The notes beneath the pieces are model-generated. The model worked only from the letters and a program-made list of their open reading frames with translations, was not told the DNA's origin and searched no databases. A DNA stretch of 49,321 bases from contig MWCA01000040.1 of NCBI GenBank assembly GCA_002069785.1, forward strand, positions 1 through 49,321, written 5' to 3'. Below are positions 32,050-40,660 of this stretch, in pieces (the stretch's first letter is position 1; each line of letters starts with the position of its first letter). This DNA is from Lentisphaerae bacterium ADurb.Bin242 (GTDB lineage Bacteria > Verrucomicrobiota > Lentisphaeria > Victivallales > UBA1829). A program made the position numbers and the translations under genes.

Positions 32050-33039
32050 ATGAAAAACATTGAGGAACAGATTTCAAAGGGATTGATCGACGGCGCTGTC
32101 GTTCTGGCCGGCGACATGGAAAAGGACCTTTTTTCCGGGGCTTACGGGATTGCCGACCGCGCGAAGAAGGTCCCCATGACGATGGATACGATCTTCGACA
32201 TCGCCAGCGTCACCAAGGTGGTCGGGACCACCTCCGGGCTCCTGCTGGCGTTGTCCGACGGACTCCTGGACCTGGACCGTCCGTTCAACGATTTCCTGAC
32301 GGATTTCACAGGGGTTCTTCCGCGTCCGGTCACCGTGCGCCAGCTGGCGCTCCATCTTTCGGGCGTCAACCTCCAATATGCGCACACGGGGACCCCGGAA
32401 GAGATGAGGCGCGGCATCCTGAACGTCGATTTTCCGGTTCCGCCGCTGGAACGCTACGAATACACATGCACCAGCTACATTCTGCTGGGATTCCTTGTCG
32501 AAGCGATCTATCGCCGTCCGATCGATGAACTGGTCGGGGAACGGGTCTTCCGGAAACTGCGCATGAACGATACGCGCTGGACGCGTCCCGCGGAGGGCGG
32601 ACTGCCCCGGACTGTCCGCACGATCAACGCCGATCCCGGAACGATTTCCGATTTCGGGGCGCGGGCGTATTTCCCGAAGGCGCTCGGCAACGCGGGCATT
32701 TTTTCGACGGCGGCGGATCTGGCGAAATACGCGCGGATGATGCTGTCCGGCGGACGCGGAATCTTCCGTGACGGCGTGACGGACCGCTGTTTCACGAACT
32801 ATTCCCCGAACGGGCTGCATCCCCATGCCATCGGATGGGACATGATCGACGACATGATCCCCGCAGGCTTTTCCCCGGAAACGGTGTATCACTCGGGCTG
32901 GACCGGGCAGACCGTCTGGCTGGACCCCGTGCAAAAGCGGTTCGTCATCGTGCTGACGAACCGTTTCCAGGACTGGGGCGAGGCAAAATACGGACGGAAG
33001 AAAATCGCGGGAGAGATTTTGGAAAACATACCGGCATAA
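32050..33039 (+). CDS. Serine hydrolase of the beta-lactamase/class C PBP family
   Basis: This is a 329-residue protein with no signal peptide. The catalytic Ser-Lys pair is in IASVTKVVG (SxxK), the Tyr in YEYTCTSYILLGF (YxC where class C enzymes have YxN), and the third motif in YHSGWTG (HxG). These enzymes act as esterases, D-amino peptidases or amidases. A cytoplasmic position and the surrounding operon argue against an antibiotic-resistance role and for removing an ester or amide group from an imported glycan. It lies 18 bases after the regulator and 25 bases before the next gene. The Asn-to-Cys change in the second motif is unusual. Confidence 0.88.
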   Translation: MKNIEEQISKGLIDGAVVLAGDMEKDLFSGAYGIADRAKKVPMTMDTIFDIASVTKVVGTTSGLLLALSDGLLDLDRPFNDFLTDFTGVLPRPVTVRQLALHLSGVNLQYAHTGTPEEMRRGILNVDFPVPPLERYEYTCTSYILLGFLVEAIYRRPIDELVGERVFRKLRMNDTRWTRPAEGGLPRTVRTINADPGTISDFGARAYFPKALGNAGIFSTAADLAKYARMMLSGGRGIFRDGVTDRCFTNYSPNGLHPHAIGWDMIDDMIPAGFSPETVYHSGWTGQTVWLDPVQKRFVIVLTNRFQDWGEAKYGRKKIAGEILENIPA

Positions 33040-33063
33040 CCAACACTTGAAGGAGAAAACAAC

Positions 33064-34098
33064 ATGGCGGTCAAAAGAACGGCGGTCAGCTACTACGGAC
33101 TCAATTACGTGGAGCATGCGGAAAAAGATTTCGAGGAAATGCTGGATCACGGCTGCACCACGGTGATCCTCGCGGTCACCGAATTCGACTTCGATTTCTG
33201 GCGTCCGAACATCGCGAAGATCACGGCCAGGGCCCGCGAAATGGGGCTCAAGGTCCTGCTCGACACCTGGGGCATCGGCAAATACTTCGGAGGCGAACAG
33301 GTCAGCCTGTTCCTCCAGAACAACATCGAAAACCGCCAGGTCTCCGCGCTGACCGGCGAAAAACTGAACTACGCCTGCTTCAATACGCAATCCTTCCGGG
33401 ACTACTTCCAGCGGATCTGTCTGACGCTGGCGCGCGAGGCGGGGGCGGATGGCTTCTTCTGGGACGAGCCCCACTACGCGTTCCCGAAATCCTATGCGTC
33501 CATCACCGGCGGCGCGGGGGAGGACTGGACCTGCCGCTGTCCCGTGTGCATGAAGAAGTTCAAGGACTATTACGGCTACGAGATGCCGAAAGTCATGACC
33601 GACGACGTGAAGCAGTTCCGCTGGCGCGAGGCTCTGTTCATTCTGGAAGACACCTCCCGGAAGATCAAGGAGATCGACCCGGAACAGGAGATCACCTGCT
33701 GCGTCCACGCCACGCTCAACACCTACTACGTGACCGAATACCGCGGCTACGACAACTGGGACATGGTGGCGTCCTCCCCGTATTTCGATGTTTTTTCCAC
33801 CACGATCATCGCGTGGGAGCTCCCGATGGCCTTCTTCGAAAACATCACCCGCCGCACGGTCGAGATGGCGAAAAAATACGGAAAGCAGTCCGAACGCTGG
33901 CTCATGGGCTATTACAAACAGCCCGCCGACTTCGCCCAGATCGAGAAGGTGGTCGACCTGTATGAATCCCTCGGCGTGGACCGTCTGGCCTCCTGGACCT
34001 ACCGCGGCGGGTATGGAACGGTCCTGGCCGCGCCCGACGCCCTCAAGCTGTGGGACCGCATCGGCGAAAACTACAAACGCGTCCTGAAAAAACAATAA
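33064..34098 (+). CDS. TIM-barrel protein, putative glycoside hydrolase
   Basis: This is a 344-residue protein without signal peptide, and I cannot name its family. It looks like a complete (beta/alpha)8 barrel: TAVSYYGLNYVEHAEKDF, TVILAVTEFDFDFW, GLKVLLDTWGIG, ADGFFWDEPHYAF, EITCCVHATLNTYY, DMVASSPYFDVFS and WLMGYYKQ, DRLASWTYRGGYG. Acidic residues at strand ends (TEFDFD and WDEPH) are the likely catalytic pair. A Cys pair in TCRCPVCMKKF could hold a metal; the CxxC pattern is shared with DUF4838 proteins. AAGGAG lies before the ATG. It lies in the operon between the serine hydrolase and the GH89-like gene, so it probably acts on the same glycan. Confidence 0.78.
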   Translation: MAVKRTAVSYYGLNYVEHAEKDFEEMLDHGCTTVILAVTEFDFDFWRPNIAKITARAREMGLKVLLDTWGIGKYFGGEQVSLFLQNNIENRQVSALTGEKLNYACFNTQSFRDYFQRICLTLAREAGADGFFWDEPHYAFPKSYASITGGAGEDWTCRCPVCMKKFKDYYGYEMPKVMTDDVKQFRWREALFILEDTSRKIKEIDPEQEITCCVHATLNTYYVTEYRGYDNWDMVASSPYFDVFSTTIIAWELPMAFFENITRRTVEMAKKYGKQSERWLMGYYKQPADFAQIEKVVDLYESLGVDRLASWTYRGGYGTVLAAPDALKLWDRIGENYKRVLKKQ

Positions 34099-34120
34099 CC
34101 CGGAAGAGAGGGAGAAATCC

Positions 34121-36457
34121 ATGTTGAAAATTTTCATTCCGAAGGAGGAAGGCATTTTCCGGATTGCCGCGGACGAATTTGTTTCGTTCTGGCATCGGGT
34201 CACCGGAAAAAAGCTGTCCGTCACGCTCAAAGACGACGGCAAAAGCGACCTGGTTGTGCTCGGTTCGGATGCCGTCAATGCATTTACCCATGCAAAAATC
34301 ATTGAAAAGGTCATTCCCCAGTTTTCGATCGCCACCGACACCGACGGCTACGAGCTCGTTTCCGCCGCGGACGGGAACGGGCGGAATCTGCTCTTCATCG
34401 CCGGGGGACGCCCCCGCTCGCTGCTGTACGGCGTCTACCGTTTCTTTGAACTGCGTGCGGACTGCCGCTATTTCTGGGACGGCGACATCGTTCCGGCGCG
34501 GAAGTCCATCGATATTTCGGGTCTGAAAGTCTGCGAGAAGCCGCGTTTCGAATACCGCGGTCTCCGCTACTTCGCGCACCGGAGCCTGAACCGCTTCCAG
34601 GCGGAACACTGGGATTTCCCCGAATGGAAAAAGGAGATCGACTGGATTCTCAAGAAACGCATGAACCTCTTCATGCTCCGGATCGGGCTGGACGACCTTT
34701 TCCAGAAGGCGTTTCCCGGAATCGTCGGTTATCCCGGCTGGGAGGTGCCCGAATCCAAGGACCGTTCCTATGACGACCGCAATCTCTTCTGGAGCCTGAA
34801 ATATCGCGGCGAACTCCGCAAAAAGATTCTGGCCTATGCCCGCGAACGCGACCTTCTCCATCCCGAGGATGTCGGCACCATGACCCACTGGTACAGCCGC
34901 ACCCCTCACGAATATCTGGAGAAAGTCAAACCGGACTTCATGCCGCAGGCGACCTCCGGATACGGCGAAAAGACCGGACTGGTCTGGGATATCCGGCAGG
35001 ACAAAAATCTGGATGCGTATTTCCATCTGACCGAAACCCATATCCGGGAATACGGTTCGCCCGCGATGTTCCACACCATCGGGCTGGCGGAGCGGCGGTG
35101 CTACGAGGACCGCGCCTCCAACCACCAGATGAAGCTGTACACCTACCGGCGGATCATTCAGAAGCTGCGCGGAAAGCATCCTCATGCTCCGCTCCTGATC
35201 GGAAGCTGGGACTTCTGCATGTACTGGACTCCGGAAGAGGTCCGCGAACTGGTCGTCGAACTCAATCCCCGGAACACGATCCTTTTCGACTACACTTCCG
35301 ACACCGACGACGAACTCCGCACGTTCCAGAACTGGGACCTCGTGAACAAGTTTCCGTGGATCTACGGCATTTTCCATGCGTTCGAGCCGAATACCGATGT
35401 TCGCGGAAATTATAATGCCATCGAGCGGCGTCTGCCAATCGCCGCGGAGGACCCGATGTGCAAAGGCATGGTGCTCTGGCCGGAATGCTCTCATACGGAC
35501 ACCCTTCTGCTGGAATATCTGGCGGCCAACGCCTGGAACCCCTGCGAATGCAATCTGAAAATCAAATCGTTCCTGGAAAAATTCTGCGCGAACCGCTATG
35601 CCGGGAAGGATCGGGGAATGAGCGGTCTCTGGCGGAAAATGCTTCCTCTGATCAAGGCGCGTCACTGGAACGGACCCGGAAGACGTCCGGAAATGTCCAC
35701 TGTGTTCCAATTCTCGGAGATTTTCTTCCGTCCGCTCCAGGAATTCCTGTATCCGTACAATGGAGATGAATGGTGGAAAAACACTGAAAAGAGAGCCGCT
35801 TTCTTCCATGACGTCCTCCGGGAGCCGGTCAAGGACGCCCCGGAGATTTTCCGGAACCTGGCGGCGGTCGACCGGAAGAACGCGCACGAATTCGTGCTTC
35901 GTGATTTGATCGACCTGGCCCGGACCGCCGCGGCGCGCGTCCTCCATTTCGGTTGCTGCAAGCTGATCCTCGGGCTGGAAGCCTGGCGCGACGGCAAGGA
36001 CAATGCCGTGGAAATCCTCGACCTTTTGAAACGGAATCGGACGATGCTTTCCCTGCTGGGCGAACTCCTGGCCGCCCATGACGATTACTCCCTGTATGCG
36101 TCCCTGCGGGACCTTCAATCAAAGCAGAAATGCAATCCGAAGTTCGAATATACGCTCAAAGGGAACGCCGAAAACGGTTATTGCCGCGCGTATATCACGG
36201 AACTGGTTACGGATGTCTACCTTCCGGAAATGGATGCCGTCGCCGGAGAAATCCGGAAATACCTGAAAGCGGGAAAACGGGTCCGCATGAATTACACGGA
36301 AGAGAAGCTGGCCGCAATGCAGAAGCCGGTTGCCGATGCCTTCTACCGGAAGCCTCTCGCGGAAATGGCTCCGGACCGGAAACGGGCATTTGCGAATCTT
36401 TCCGCCACGCTGGAAAAAATGGCTGTGGAAAGCGAAAAAATCATATCCCAACAATGA
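34121..36457 (+). CDS. GH89-like alpha-N-acetylglucosaminidase (intracellular)
   Basis: This is a 778-residue protein whose layout fits the NAGLU family: an N-domain (about residues 1-135) ending LLYGVYRFFELRADCRYFWDGDIVP, a barrel opening FEYRGLRYFAHRSLNRF with WKKEIDWILKKRMNLFMLRIG, then HAPLLIGSWDFCMYW, TILFDYTSDTDDEL, FHAFEPNTDVRGNY and MVLWPECSHTDTLL, and an alpha-helical C-domain. GH89 enzymes release terminal alpha-GlcNAc, for example from gastric mucin or heparan. No signal peptide is present, unlike many gut GH89 enzymes. The family fit was judged by eye; DUF4838-type alpha-glucuronidase-like proteins share the same N-domain and are the main alternative. It is followed by a SIS protein gene after seven bases. 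Confidence 0.72.
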   Translation: MLKIFIPKEEGIFRIAADEFVSFWHRVTGKKLSVTLKDDGKSDLVVLGSDAVNAFTHAKIIEKVIPQFSIATDTDGYELVSAADGNGRNLLFIAGGRPRSLLYGVYRFFELRADCRYFWDGDIVPARKSIDISGLKVCEKPRFEYRGLRYFAHRSLNRFQAEHWDFPEWKKEIDWILKKRMNLFMLRIGLDDLFQKAFPGIVGYPGWEVPESKDRSYDDRNLFWSLKYRGELRKKILAYARERDLLHPEDVGTMTHWYSRTPHEYLEKVKPDFMPQATSGYGEKTGLVWDIRQDKNLDAYFHLTETHIREYGSPAMFHTIGLAERRCYEDRASNHQMKLYTYRRIIQKLRGKHPHAPLLIGSWDFCMYWTPEEVRELVVELNPRNTILFDYTSDTDDELRTFQNWDLVNKFPWIYGIFHAFEPNTDVRGNYNAIERRLPIAAEDPMCKGMVLWPECSHTDTLLLEYLAANAWNPCECNLKIKSFLEKFCANRYAGKDRGMSGLWRKMLPLIKARHWNGPGRRPEMSTVFQFSEIFFRPLQEFLYPYNGDEWWKNTEKRAAFFHDVLREPVKDAPEIFRNLAAVDRKNAHEFVLRDLIDLARTAAARVLHFGCCKLILGLEAWRDGKDNAVEILDLLKRNRTMLSLLGELLAAHDDYSLYASLRDLQSKQKCNPKFEYTLKGNAENGYCRAYITELVTDVYLPEMDAVAGEIRKYLKAGKRVRMNYTEEKLAAMQKPVADAFYRKPLAEMAPDRKRAFANLSATLEKMAVESEKIISQQ

Positions 36458-36464
36458 GGCTGTC

Positions 36465-37223
36465 ATGAGCAAAATCAACGATTTCGGCTATGTCGACAAG
36501 GCCATCGCCAACATTCGGAAGGTCGTCGACGAACAGGGCGGCAACATTCACCGGGCGGCGGAACTGATGGCCGACGCCATTGCCGCGGATAAACTCATCA
36601 ACGTCTATGCCGGAGGCGGGCATACCACGCTGGCGATGGGCGAAATGTTCTTCCGCGCGGGCGGCCTTTCCAACATCAATCCGATCATGGAGACCGGGCT
36701 TTCCGTGTTCAACCAGGCGCTCAAGTATCTGGAACTCGAACGCACGGTCAACTTCGGACGCTCCATCATGAAGTATTACGATCTGAAGAAGGACGACCTG
36801 CTGATCATTTTCCACAATATCGGGATCAATCCGGCCACGATCGACGCGGCGATGGAGGCGAAGGAACGCGGCGTGAAGATCATCGCGGTCGCCAGCTCCC
36901 GCTGGCAGAACGAAATGCCCGCCGACCACTTCATCCGGCATCCGTCGGGCAAGAATCTGTTCGACTTCGCCGACGTGTGCATCGATGACTACAATCCGGT
37001 CGGCGACGCCATCGTGAACGTGCCCGGACTGGACACCCCCATCGGGCCGGTCTCGAACGTGGTGGACTTCACGATCGCCCACCTGCTGGAAATCGAAACC
37101 GTGCGGATCTGTCTGGAACGCGGCATTGTCCCGCCCGTCTGGAACAGTGCGAACACCCCCGGCGGCGACGCGAAGAACGCGGCTTACGTGAAGAAATACA
37201 AACCGCTGGTGAAAAGTCTGTAA
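36465..37223 (+). CDS. SIS-domain phosphosugar-binding protein (UPF0309-like)
   Basis: This is a 252-residue protein; the ATG at 36465 has TGAGG upstream, and the longer frame overlaps the preceding gene. It carries the sugar isomerase (SIS) fold: INVYAGGGHTTLAMGEMFFRAGGLSNINPI matches the COG4821 phosphosugar-binding group, followed by LLIIFHNIGINPATIDAAMEAKERGVKIIAVAS with the typical phosphate-binding Ser/Asn-rich loop, and NPVGDAIVNVPGLDTPIGPVS. Such proteins bind or isomerise aldose-ketose phosphates, and some sense amino-sugar phosphates. In this operon it may handle the HexNAc-phosphate released after import; this is inference. Confidence 0.87.
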   Translation: MSKINDFGYVDKAIANIRKVVDEQGGNIHRAAELMADAIAADKLINVYAGGGHTTLAMGEMFFRAGGLSNINPIMETGLSVFNQALKYLELERTVNFGRSIMKYYDLKKDDLLIIFHNIGINPATIDAAMEAKERGVKIIAVASSRWQNEMPADHFIRHPSGKNLFDFADVCIDDYNPVGDAIVNVPGLDTPIGPVSNVVDFTIAHLLEIETVRICLERGIVPPVWNSANTPGGDAKNAAYVKKYKPLVKSL

Positions 37224-37269
37224 CCGGAAAATCTTTTCCAACCCCCATTTCCATACAGGAGAAATGCAA

Positions 37270-38016
37270 ATGCAGCTCAAAAAAATGAATGCGGCGCTCC
37301 AATGGCTCCGCGAAAAGTATGCGGTCAAGGCGAACGGCGAACTCGTGAAGAGCGCCTCCGGCTCCATCGGCGCGCGTGCGGAACTCAAAACGGCGGACGG
37401 CAAAACCGTGAAGCTCCTGCCGTGGCGCAAGGAACGCCGTTTCGTCGAACTCAAGAATCTGGTGGACAACCGGACGCTGGAAGGCGTTTCCACGCTCCGG
37501 TTCGCCTATATGGCCGCCGGAAAATCGCTGGGCGAACTGCTCTACCGCGAACTCGACCTCTGCACGTTTCTGGGCGAGTCCGAAATCCGGTCGGCGTTCG
37601 CGGTCCGGAACGGGAAAGCGGCGAATGTCGTCGTGAAGCTGTTCGACGGAAAAAATTGCAGCGTGGAATGCTCCGGGGCGCTGCCCGAAGGAGCGGAAAC
37701 GCTGGATCGTCACGAGCTCATCGCCCGCCGGGGCGTGGCCTGCGACCGCACGGTAGACACCCAGGTCCCGCAGTCCTCGATCTATGTCTTCGGCAAGGAC
37801 GGGGAGACCCGCTACACGGACATCGACACCGAACTTTTCGGGTTCGACAATGAGGAAATCCTGCTGATCCGCGCGGCGTATGCGGTTCTTTCCGATCCGG
37901 CGCTGGGCCGCGTCTGGAACAAGGCCGACGCAAAGCTCGTGAAGCAGACCGCCGACGTGCTTGCCACGGAAAAGAACGGAAAACCGGTCGTATACAAGGA
38001 GGAAAAGGGATCATGA
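37270..38016 (+). CDS. Protein of unknown function coupled to a Gfo/Idh/MocA oxidoreductase
   Basis: I do not recognise this protein. The ATG at 37270 (248 residues) is chosen because AGGAG is eight bases before it; an ATG two codons earlier has only two bases of spacing. It has no signal peptide or membrane segment. The middle repeats charged beta-like blocks (ELKTADGKTVKLLPWRKERR). The second half contains ECSGALPEGAETLDRHELIARRGVACDRTVDTQVPQSSIYVFG and YTDIDTELFGFDNEEILLIRAAYAVL. Its stop overlaps the Gfo/Idh start (ATGA), which suggests a partner or accessory subunit of that enzyme. It is tempting to read it as a Rossmann-less relative of the Gfo/Idh C-domain, but I cannot show this. Confidence 0.8.
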   Translation: MQLKKMNAALQWLREKYAVKANGELVKSASGSIGARAELKTADGKTVKLLPWRKERRFVELKNLVDNRTLEGVSTLRFAYMAAGKSLGELLYRELDLCTFLGESEIRSAFAVRNGKAANVVVKLFDGKNCSVECSGALPEGAETLDRHELIARRGVACDRTVDTQVPQSSIYVFGKDGETRYTDIDTELFGFDNEEILLIRAAYAVLSDPALGRVWNKADAKLVKQTADVLATEKNGKPVVYKEEKGS

Positions 38017-39092
38017 AACCTGTGAAGATCGCAATGATGGCGCTGACCCACGGCCATACCCGTAAATATTACCAGACGCTCCGCGACAACGCCAAACTCG
38101 ACTGGGTCGCCGCCTGTGCCGCGGACCGGCGGGCCAAGGACGTATTCGCCCTTTATGAAACGAAAGTTCCCTGCTACCTGAGCGCGGAGGAAATGTTCAA
38201 AAAGCATCCTGACATCGAGGCGGTCGTCATCGCGTCCGCCAACGACCGGCATCTCGAGGAAATGAAGCTGTGCGCCGACCGCGGCGTGCATATTCTTTCC
38301 ATGAAAATTCCGACCTTCGATCCGAAGGAATACGACGAAATGATCCGGATCGTCGACAAGGTGGGGATCGTGTGCCAGATCGAACTGGAAATGCACTACA
38401 ATCCCGTGGTGAAGCGTCTTCAAAAACTCATCGCGGACGGCGACATCGGCAAAATCCTTTCCGTTCAGGCGACCAATATCACGCTCTCGCCGGTATGGGC
38501 CTTCCCGTGGCAGGGCGTGCCCGAGGCCAGCTACGGCAAGCGGGTTCCCCTGCGCAAAGGCGATCCCCGTTTCCGCGGCGGCGCGCTGTGCGACCATCCG
38601 CACATTTTCGACCTGATCCGGTGGCTCACCGGATCCGACTTCGATTATGTGTATTCGGAAGTCGCCCCGAACCTCCGTCCCGACCTTGAGGTGGAAGATA
38701 TGCTTCTGGTCAACGGCAAGATGAAGGACGGCACCGCCTTCCTGTTCGATCCCTCGTGGTCGCGCATGGAGGAGCGCCTCAAGGTGCCCGGTCCTGGCTG
38801 GGAAGTCTTCCCGAAACGCATGGAGGTCAATGTGACCGTCACCGGAGAAAAAGGCACGATCCTGTGCGACTGCTTCGGCCCGAACGTGTATCATAACGGC
38901 GCGCCCAATGACCGCTATACGGTCCAGTATACTTATTTCGACGAATGGATCGGGCTGATCGACGAATTCGTGGCTTGCATCCGCGAGCACAAGACGCCGA
39001 AGATCAACCTGAGGTGGCACCGTCGGACCATCGACTGCATGAACGCGTGCTACAGGAGCATCGAGTCCAGAATTCCGGTCAAAGTCGGCTGA
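38013..39092 (+). CDS. Gfo/Idh/MocA-family oxidoreductase
   Basis: This is a 359-residue NAD(P)-dependent sugar oxidoreductase without a signal peptide. The N-terminal Rossmann part is divergent: VKIAMMALTHGHTRKYY lacks the usual GxGxxG. The second landmark, normally EKP, reads MKIPTFDPKEYD, keeping the Lys. The C-domain has GDPRFRGGALCDHPHIFDLIRWLTG, with the candidate catalytic residues Asp and His, followed by LEVEDMLLVNGKMKDGTAFLFDPSW. Related enzymes oxidise sugars at C2-C4 or remove groups by an oxidation-elimination-reduction cycle, as in GH109. It starts inside the stop codon of the unknown protein and is followed by GH20 after 20 bases. In this operon it may act on a HexNAc or uronic unit. 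Confidence 0.9.
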   Translation: MKPVKIAMMALTHGHTRKYYQTLRDNAKLDWVAACAADRRAKDVFALYETKVPCYLSAEEMFKKHPDIEAVVIASANDRHLEEMKLCADRGVHILSMKIPTFDPKEYDEMIRIVDKVGIVCQIELEMHYNPVVKRLQKLIADGDIGKILSVQATNITLSPVWAFPWQGVPEASYGKRVPLRKGDPRFRGGALCDHPHIFDLIRWLTGSDFDYVYSEVAPNLRPDLEVEDMLLVNGKMKDGTAFLFDPSWSRMEERLKVPGPGWEVFPKRMEVNVTVTGEKGTILCDCFGPNVYHNGAPNDRYTVQYTYFDEWIGLIDEFVACIREHKTPKINLRWHRRTIDCMNACYRSIESRIPVKVG

Positions 39093-39112
39093 AAAACAGA
39101 GGAGAGCACACG

Positions 39113-40603
39113 ATGGATTCCAGAGAGGAACATTATTTGCTGGACCGGTTGATCCCGGTTCCGAAGGAAATCAAATTCAAGGACGGGAAAGAATATCTTG
39201 TCCGCGACCGCTGCAAGGTGGTCGTCAACGCGTCCGAAACGGAGGGGATTGCCGCGAAAACGGAGGCGCTTTTCCGGAATTACTGGAAAGTGTCCCCGTC
39301 GGTGAGCGTCAAGGCCGACCGGAAACAGGCACGGAATCCGGCGGACGCCTATGCGGTCCGGATCGAGGAAAAACAGCTTGTCATTTCCGTGAAGGGGATG
39401 ACGGGACTCATGAACGCCCTCAAGACGCTGCGCCAGCTGGCCGAAGTCGAGCGCGGGACGGAAAAGGTCAGCGGATATTTTCTGGTGCCGTGCGAGATTT
39501 CCGACGGACCGGCCATGCCGTTCCGCGGAGTCCATCTGTGCATCTTCCCCGAAACGGAGCTGTGGGATATCGAAAAACAGCTCCGGATTGCGGCGTATCA
39601 CAAGTTCAATTACGCCGTCATCGAGCCCTGGGGAATCTTCCCGTTCGAGTCCCGCCCGGAATTCTGCTTCCGGGACCGCCGGATCAACCGGCAGGACCTC
39701 CGGCGTCTGATTGATCTCGGAAAGGAACTCGGCATCACCCTGTTCCCGCAGCTCAATATTCTGGGGCATGCCTCCGGCGCCCGGTGCGCCATCGGAAAGC
39801 ACGCGATTCTGGACGCCCATCCCGAGCTCCAGCCCATTTTCGAGCCCGACGGCTGGGCGTGGTGTCTGACCAATCCCCATACCCGGCGGATTCTCACGGA
39901 CATGGTGGTCGAACTGCATGAATTCTTCGGCAATCCGGCCTATTTCCACATCGGCTGCGACGAGGCGGACCATCTGGCCACCTGCCGCGACTGCCGCCGG
40001 AAAAATCTGGAATCGCTGCTTCTGGACCATCTCCGGTATTTTCACGATCTTCTGGCGGGACGCGGCGCCCGCATGCTGATGTGGCATGACATGCTTCTCA
40101 CCCGCGGCGACGAGCGCTGGAAAGGCTATATCGTCTGCGGCCGCCCGGAACAGGAGCTGGGCAATCTCTACAAGAAACTGCCGAAGGACATTGTCATCTG
40201 CGACTGGCAGTACGGATACAAGGAGAAGGCAGCGGATGCCGAACCCGAATGGCCCACCACGAAATTCTTCAAAAAAGAAGGTTTCGATACGCTGGTCTGT
40301 CCGTGGATCAACACCGCGGGCGCCCGTTCCCTCGGCAAGCTGGCCGGGCGCGAAAAGCTGATGGGAATGCTGGAGACCACCTGGCACCTCAACCACCACC
40401 GCCAGTTCGTCTGCATCTATGCTCATGCCGCCGGGGCGGCGTGGAATCCGGAGTCGAGCCTTACCGGCGACGCCCTTCCGTATTTGACGATGGCGCAGCA
40501 TCTGCGGCAGGTTTTACAGGACATGGAGACCTCTCAATATGAGCGGACCGGGTTCAATCAGCTTCAGGTGAATGCCGGGTGGCTCCCCTATCAGGACGCC
40601 TGA
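39113..40603 (+). CDS. GH20 beta-N-acetylhexosaminidase-like enzyme (intracellular)
   Basis: This is a 496-residue protein without a signal peptide; the ATG at 39113 has GAGGAGAG about eight bases upstream. The GH20b domain covers about residues 1-125 (LLDRLIPVPKEIKFKDGKEYL, then TGLMNALKTLRQLAEVE). The catalytic barrel starts at MPFRGVHLC, with FNYAVIEPWGIFPFESRPE, LFPQLNILGHA, and YFHIGCDEADHLATC. The adjacent Asp-Glu in GCDEAD is the GH20 catalytic pair, which uses the substrate's N-acetyl group as nucleophile. Later WQYGYKEK and LVCPWIN supply aromatic pocket residues. It removes terminal beta-GlcNAc or GalNAc; together with the GH89-like enzyme this suggests the operon degrades mucin- or HexNAc-type oligosaccharides inside the cell. 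Confidence 0.9.
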   Translation: MDSREEHYLLDRLIPVPKEIKFKDGKEYLVRDRCKVVVNASETEGIAAKTEALFRNYWKVSPSVSVKADRKQARNPADAYAVRIEEKQLVISVKGMTGLMNALKTLRQLAEVERGTEKVSGYFLVPCEISDGPAMPFRGVHLCIFPETELWDIEKQLRIAAYHKFNYAVIEPWGIFPFESRPEFCFRDRRINRQDLRRLIDLGKELGITLFPQLNILGHASGARCAIGKHAILDAHPELQPIFEPDGWAWCLTNPHTRRILTDMVVELHEFFGNPAYFHIGCDEADHLATCRDCRRKNLESLLLDHLRYFHDLLAGRGARMLMWHDMLLTRGDERWKGYIVCGRPEQELGNLYKKLPKDIVICDWQYGYKEKAADAEPEWPTTKFFKKEGFDTLVCPWINTAGARSLGKLAGREKLMGMLETTWHLNHHRQFVCIYAHAAGAAWNPESSLTGDALPYLTMAQHLRQVLQDMETSQYERTGFNQLQVNAGWLPYQDA

Positions 40604-40615
40604 CCCGTATTTTTT
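40591..40615 (+). terminator. Possible weak terminator after GH20
   Basis: TCAGG and CCTGA (40591-40595 with 40599-40603) form a short hairpin that includes the GH20 stop codon, followed by CCCG and a T-run at 40610-40615. The stem has only five pairs, so termination may be partial. Confidence 0.35.
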
Positions 40616-40618
40616 GTT

Positions 40619-40658
40619 TGACGCTCCCTGTTTCAGTGAGAACCAACAGGGAGTGTCA
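40619..40658 (+). repeat. Hairpin that masks the ribosome-binding site of the terminase-like gene
   Basis: TGACGCTCCCTGTT (40619-40632) pairs with AACAGGGAGTGTCA (40645-40658): 14 pairs with a single G-U wobble, around a 12-base loop. The right arm contains the Shine-Dalgarno AGGGAG (40648-40653) eight bases before the ATG at 40661, and the left arm is its exact antisense. No -10 box follows the TTGACG at 40618, so this is better read as an RNA element or DNA inverted repeat than as a promoter. Confidence 0.75.
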
Positions 40659-40660
40659 TC

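Noticed and set aside
32074..34341. Long minus-strand open frame of 755 codons
   Set aside because: It spans three real plus-strand genes and has no recognisable domain; a codon-bias shadow.
40618..40650. Promoter with TTGACG before the terminase-like gene
   Set aside because: No -10-like hexamer occurs 15-19 bases downstream; the sequence there is the loop and right arm of the hairpin.
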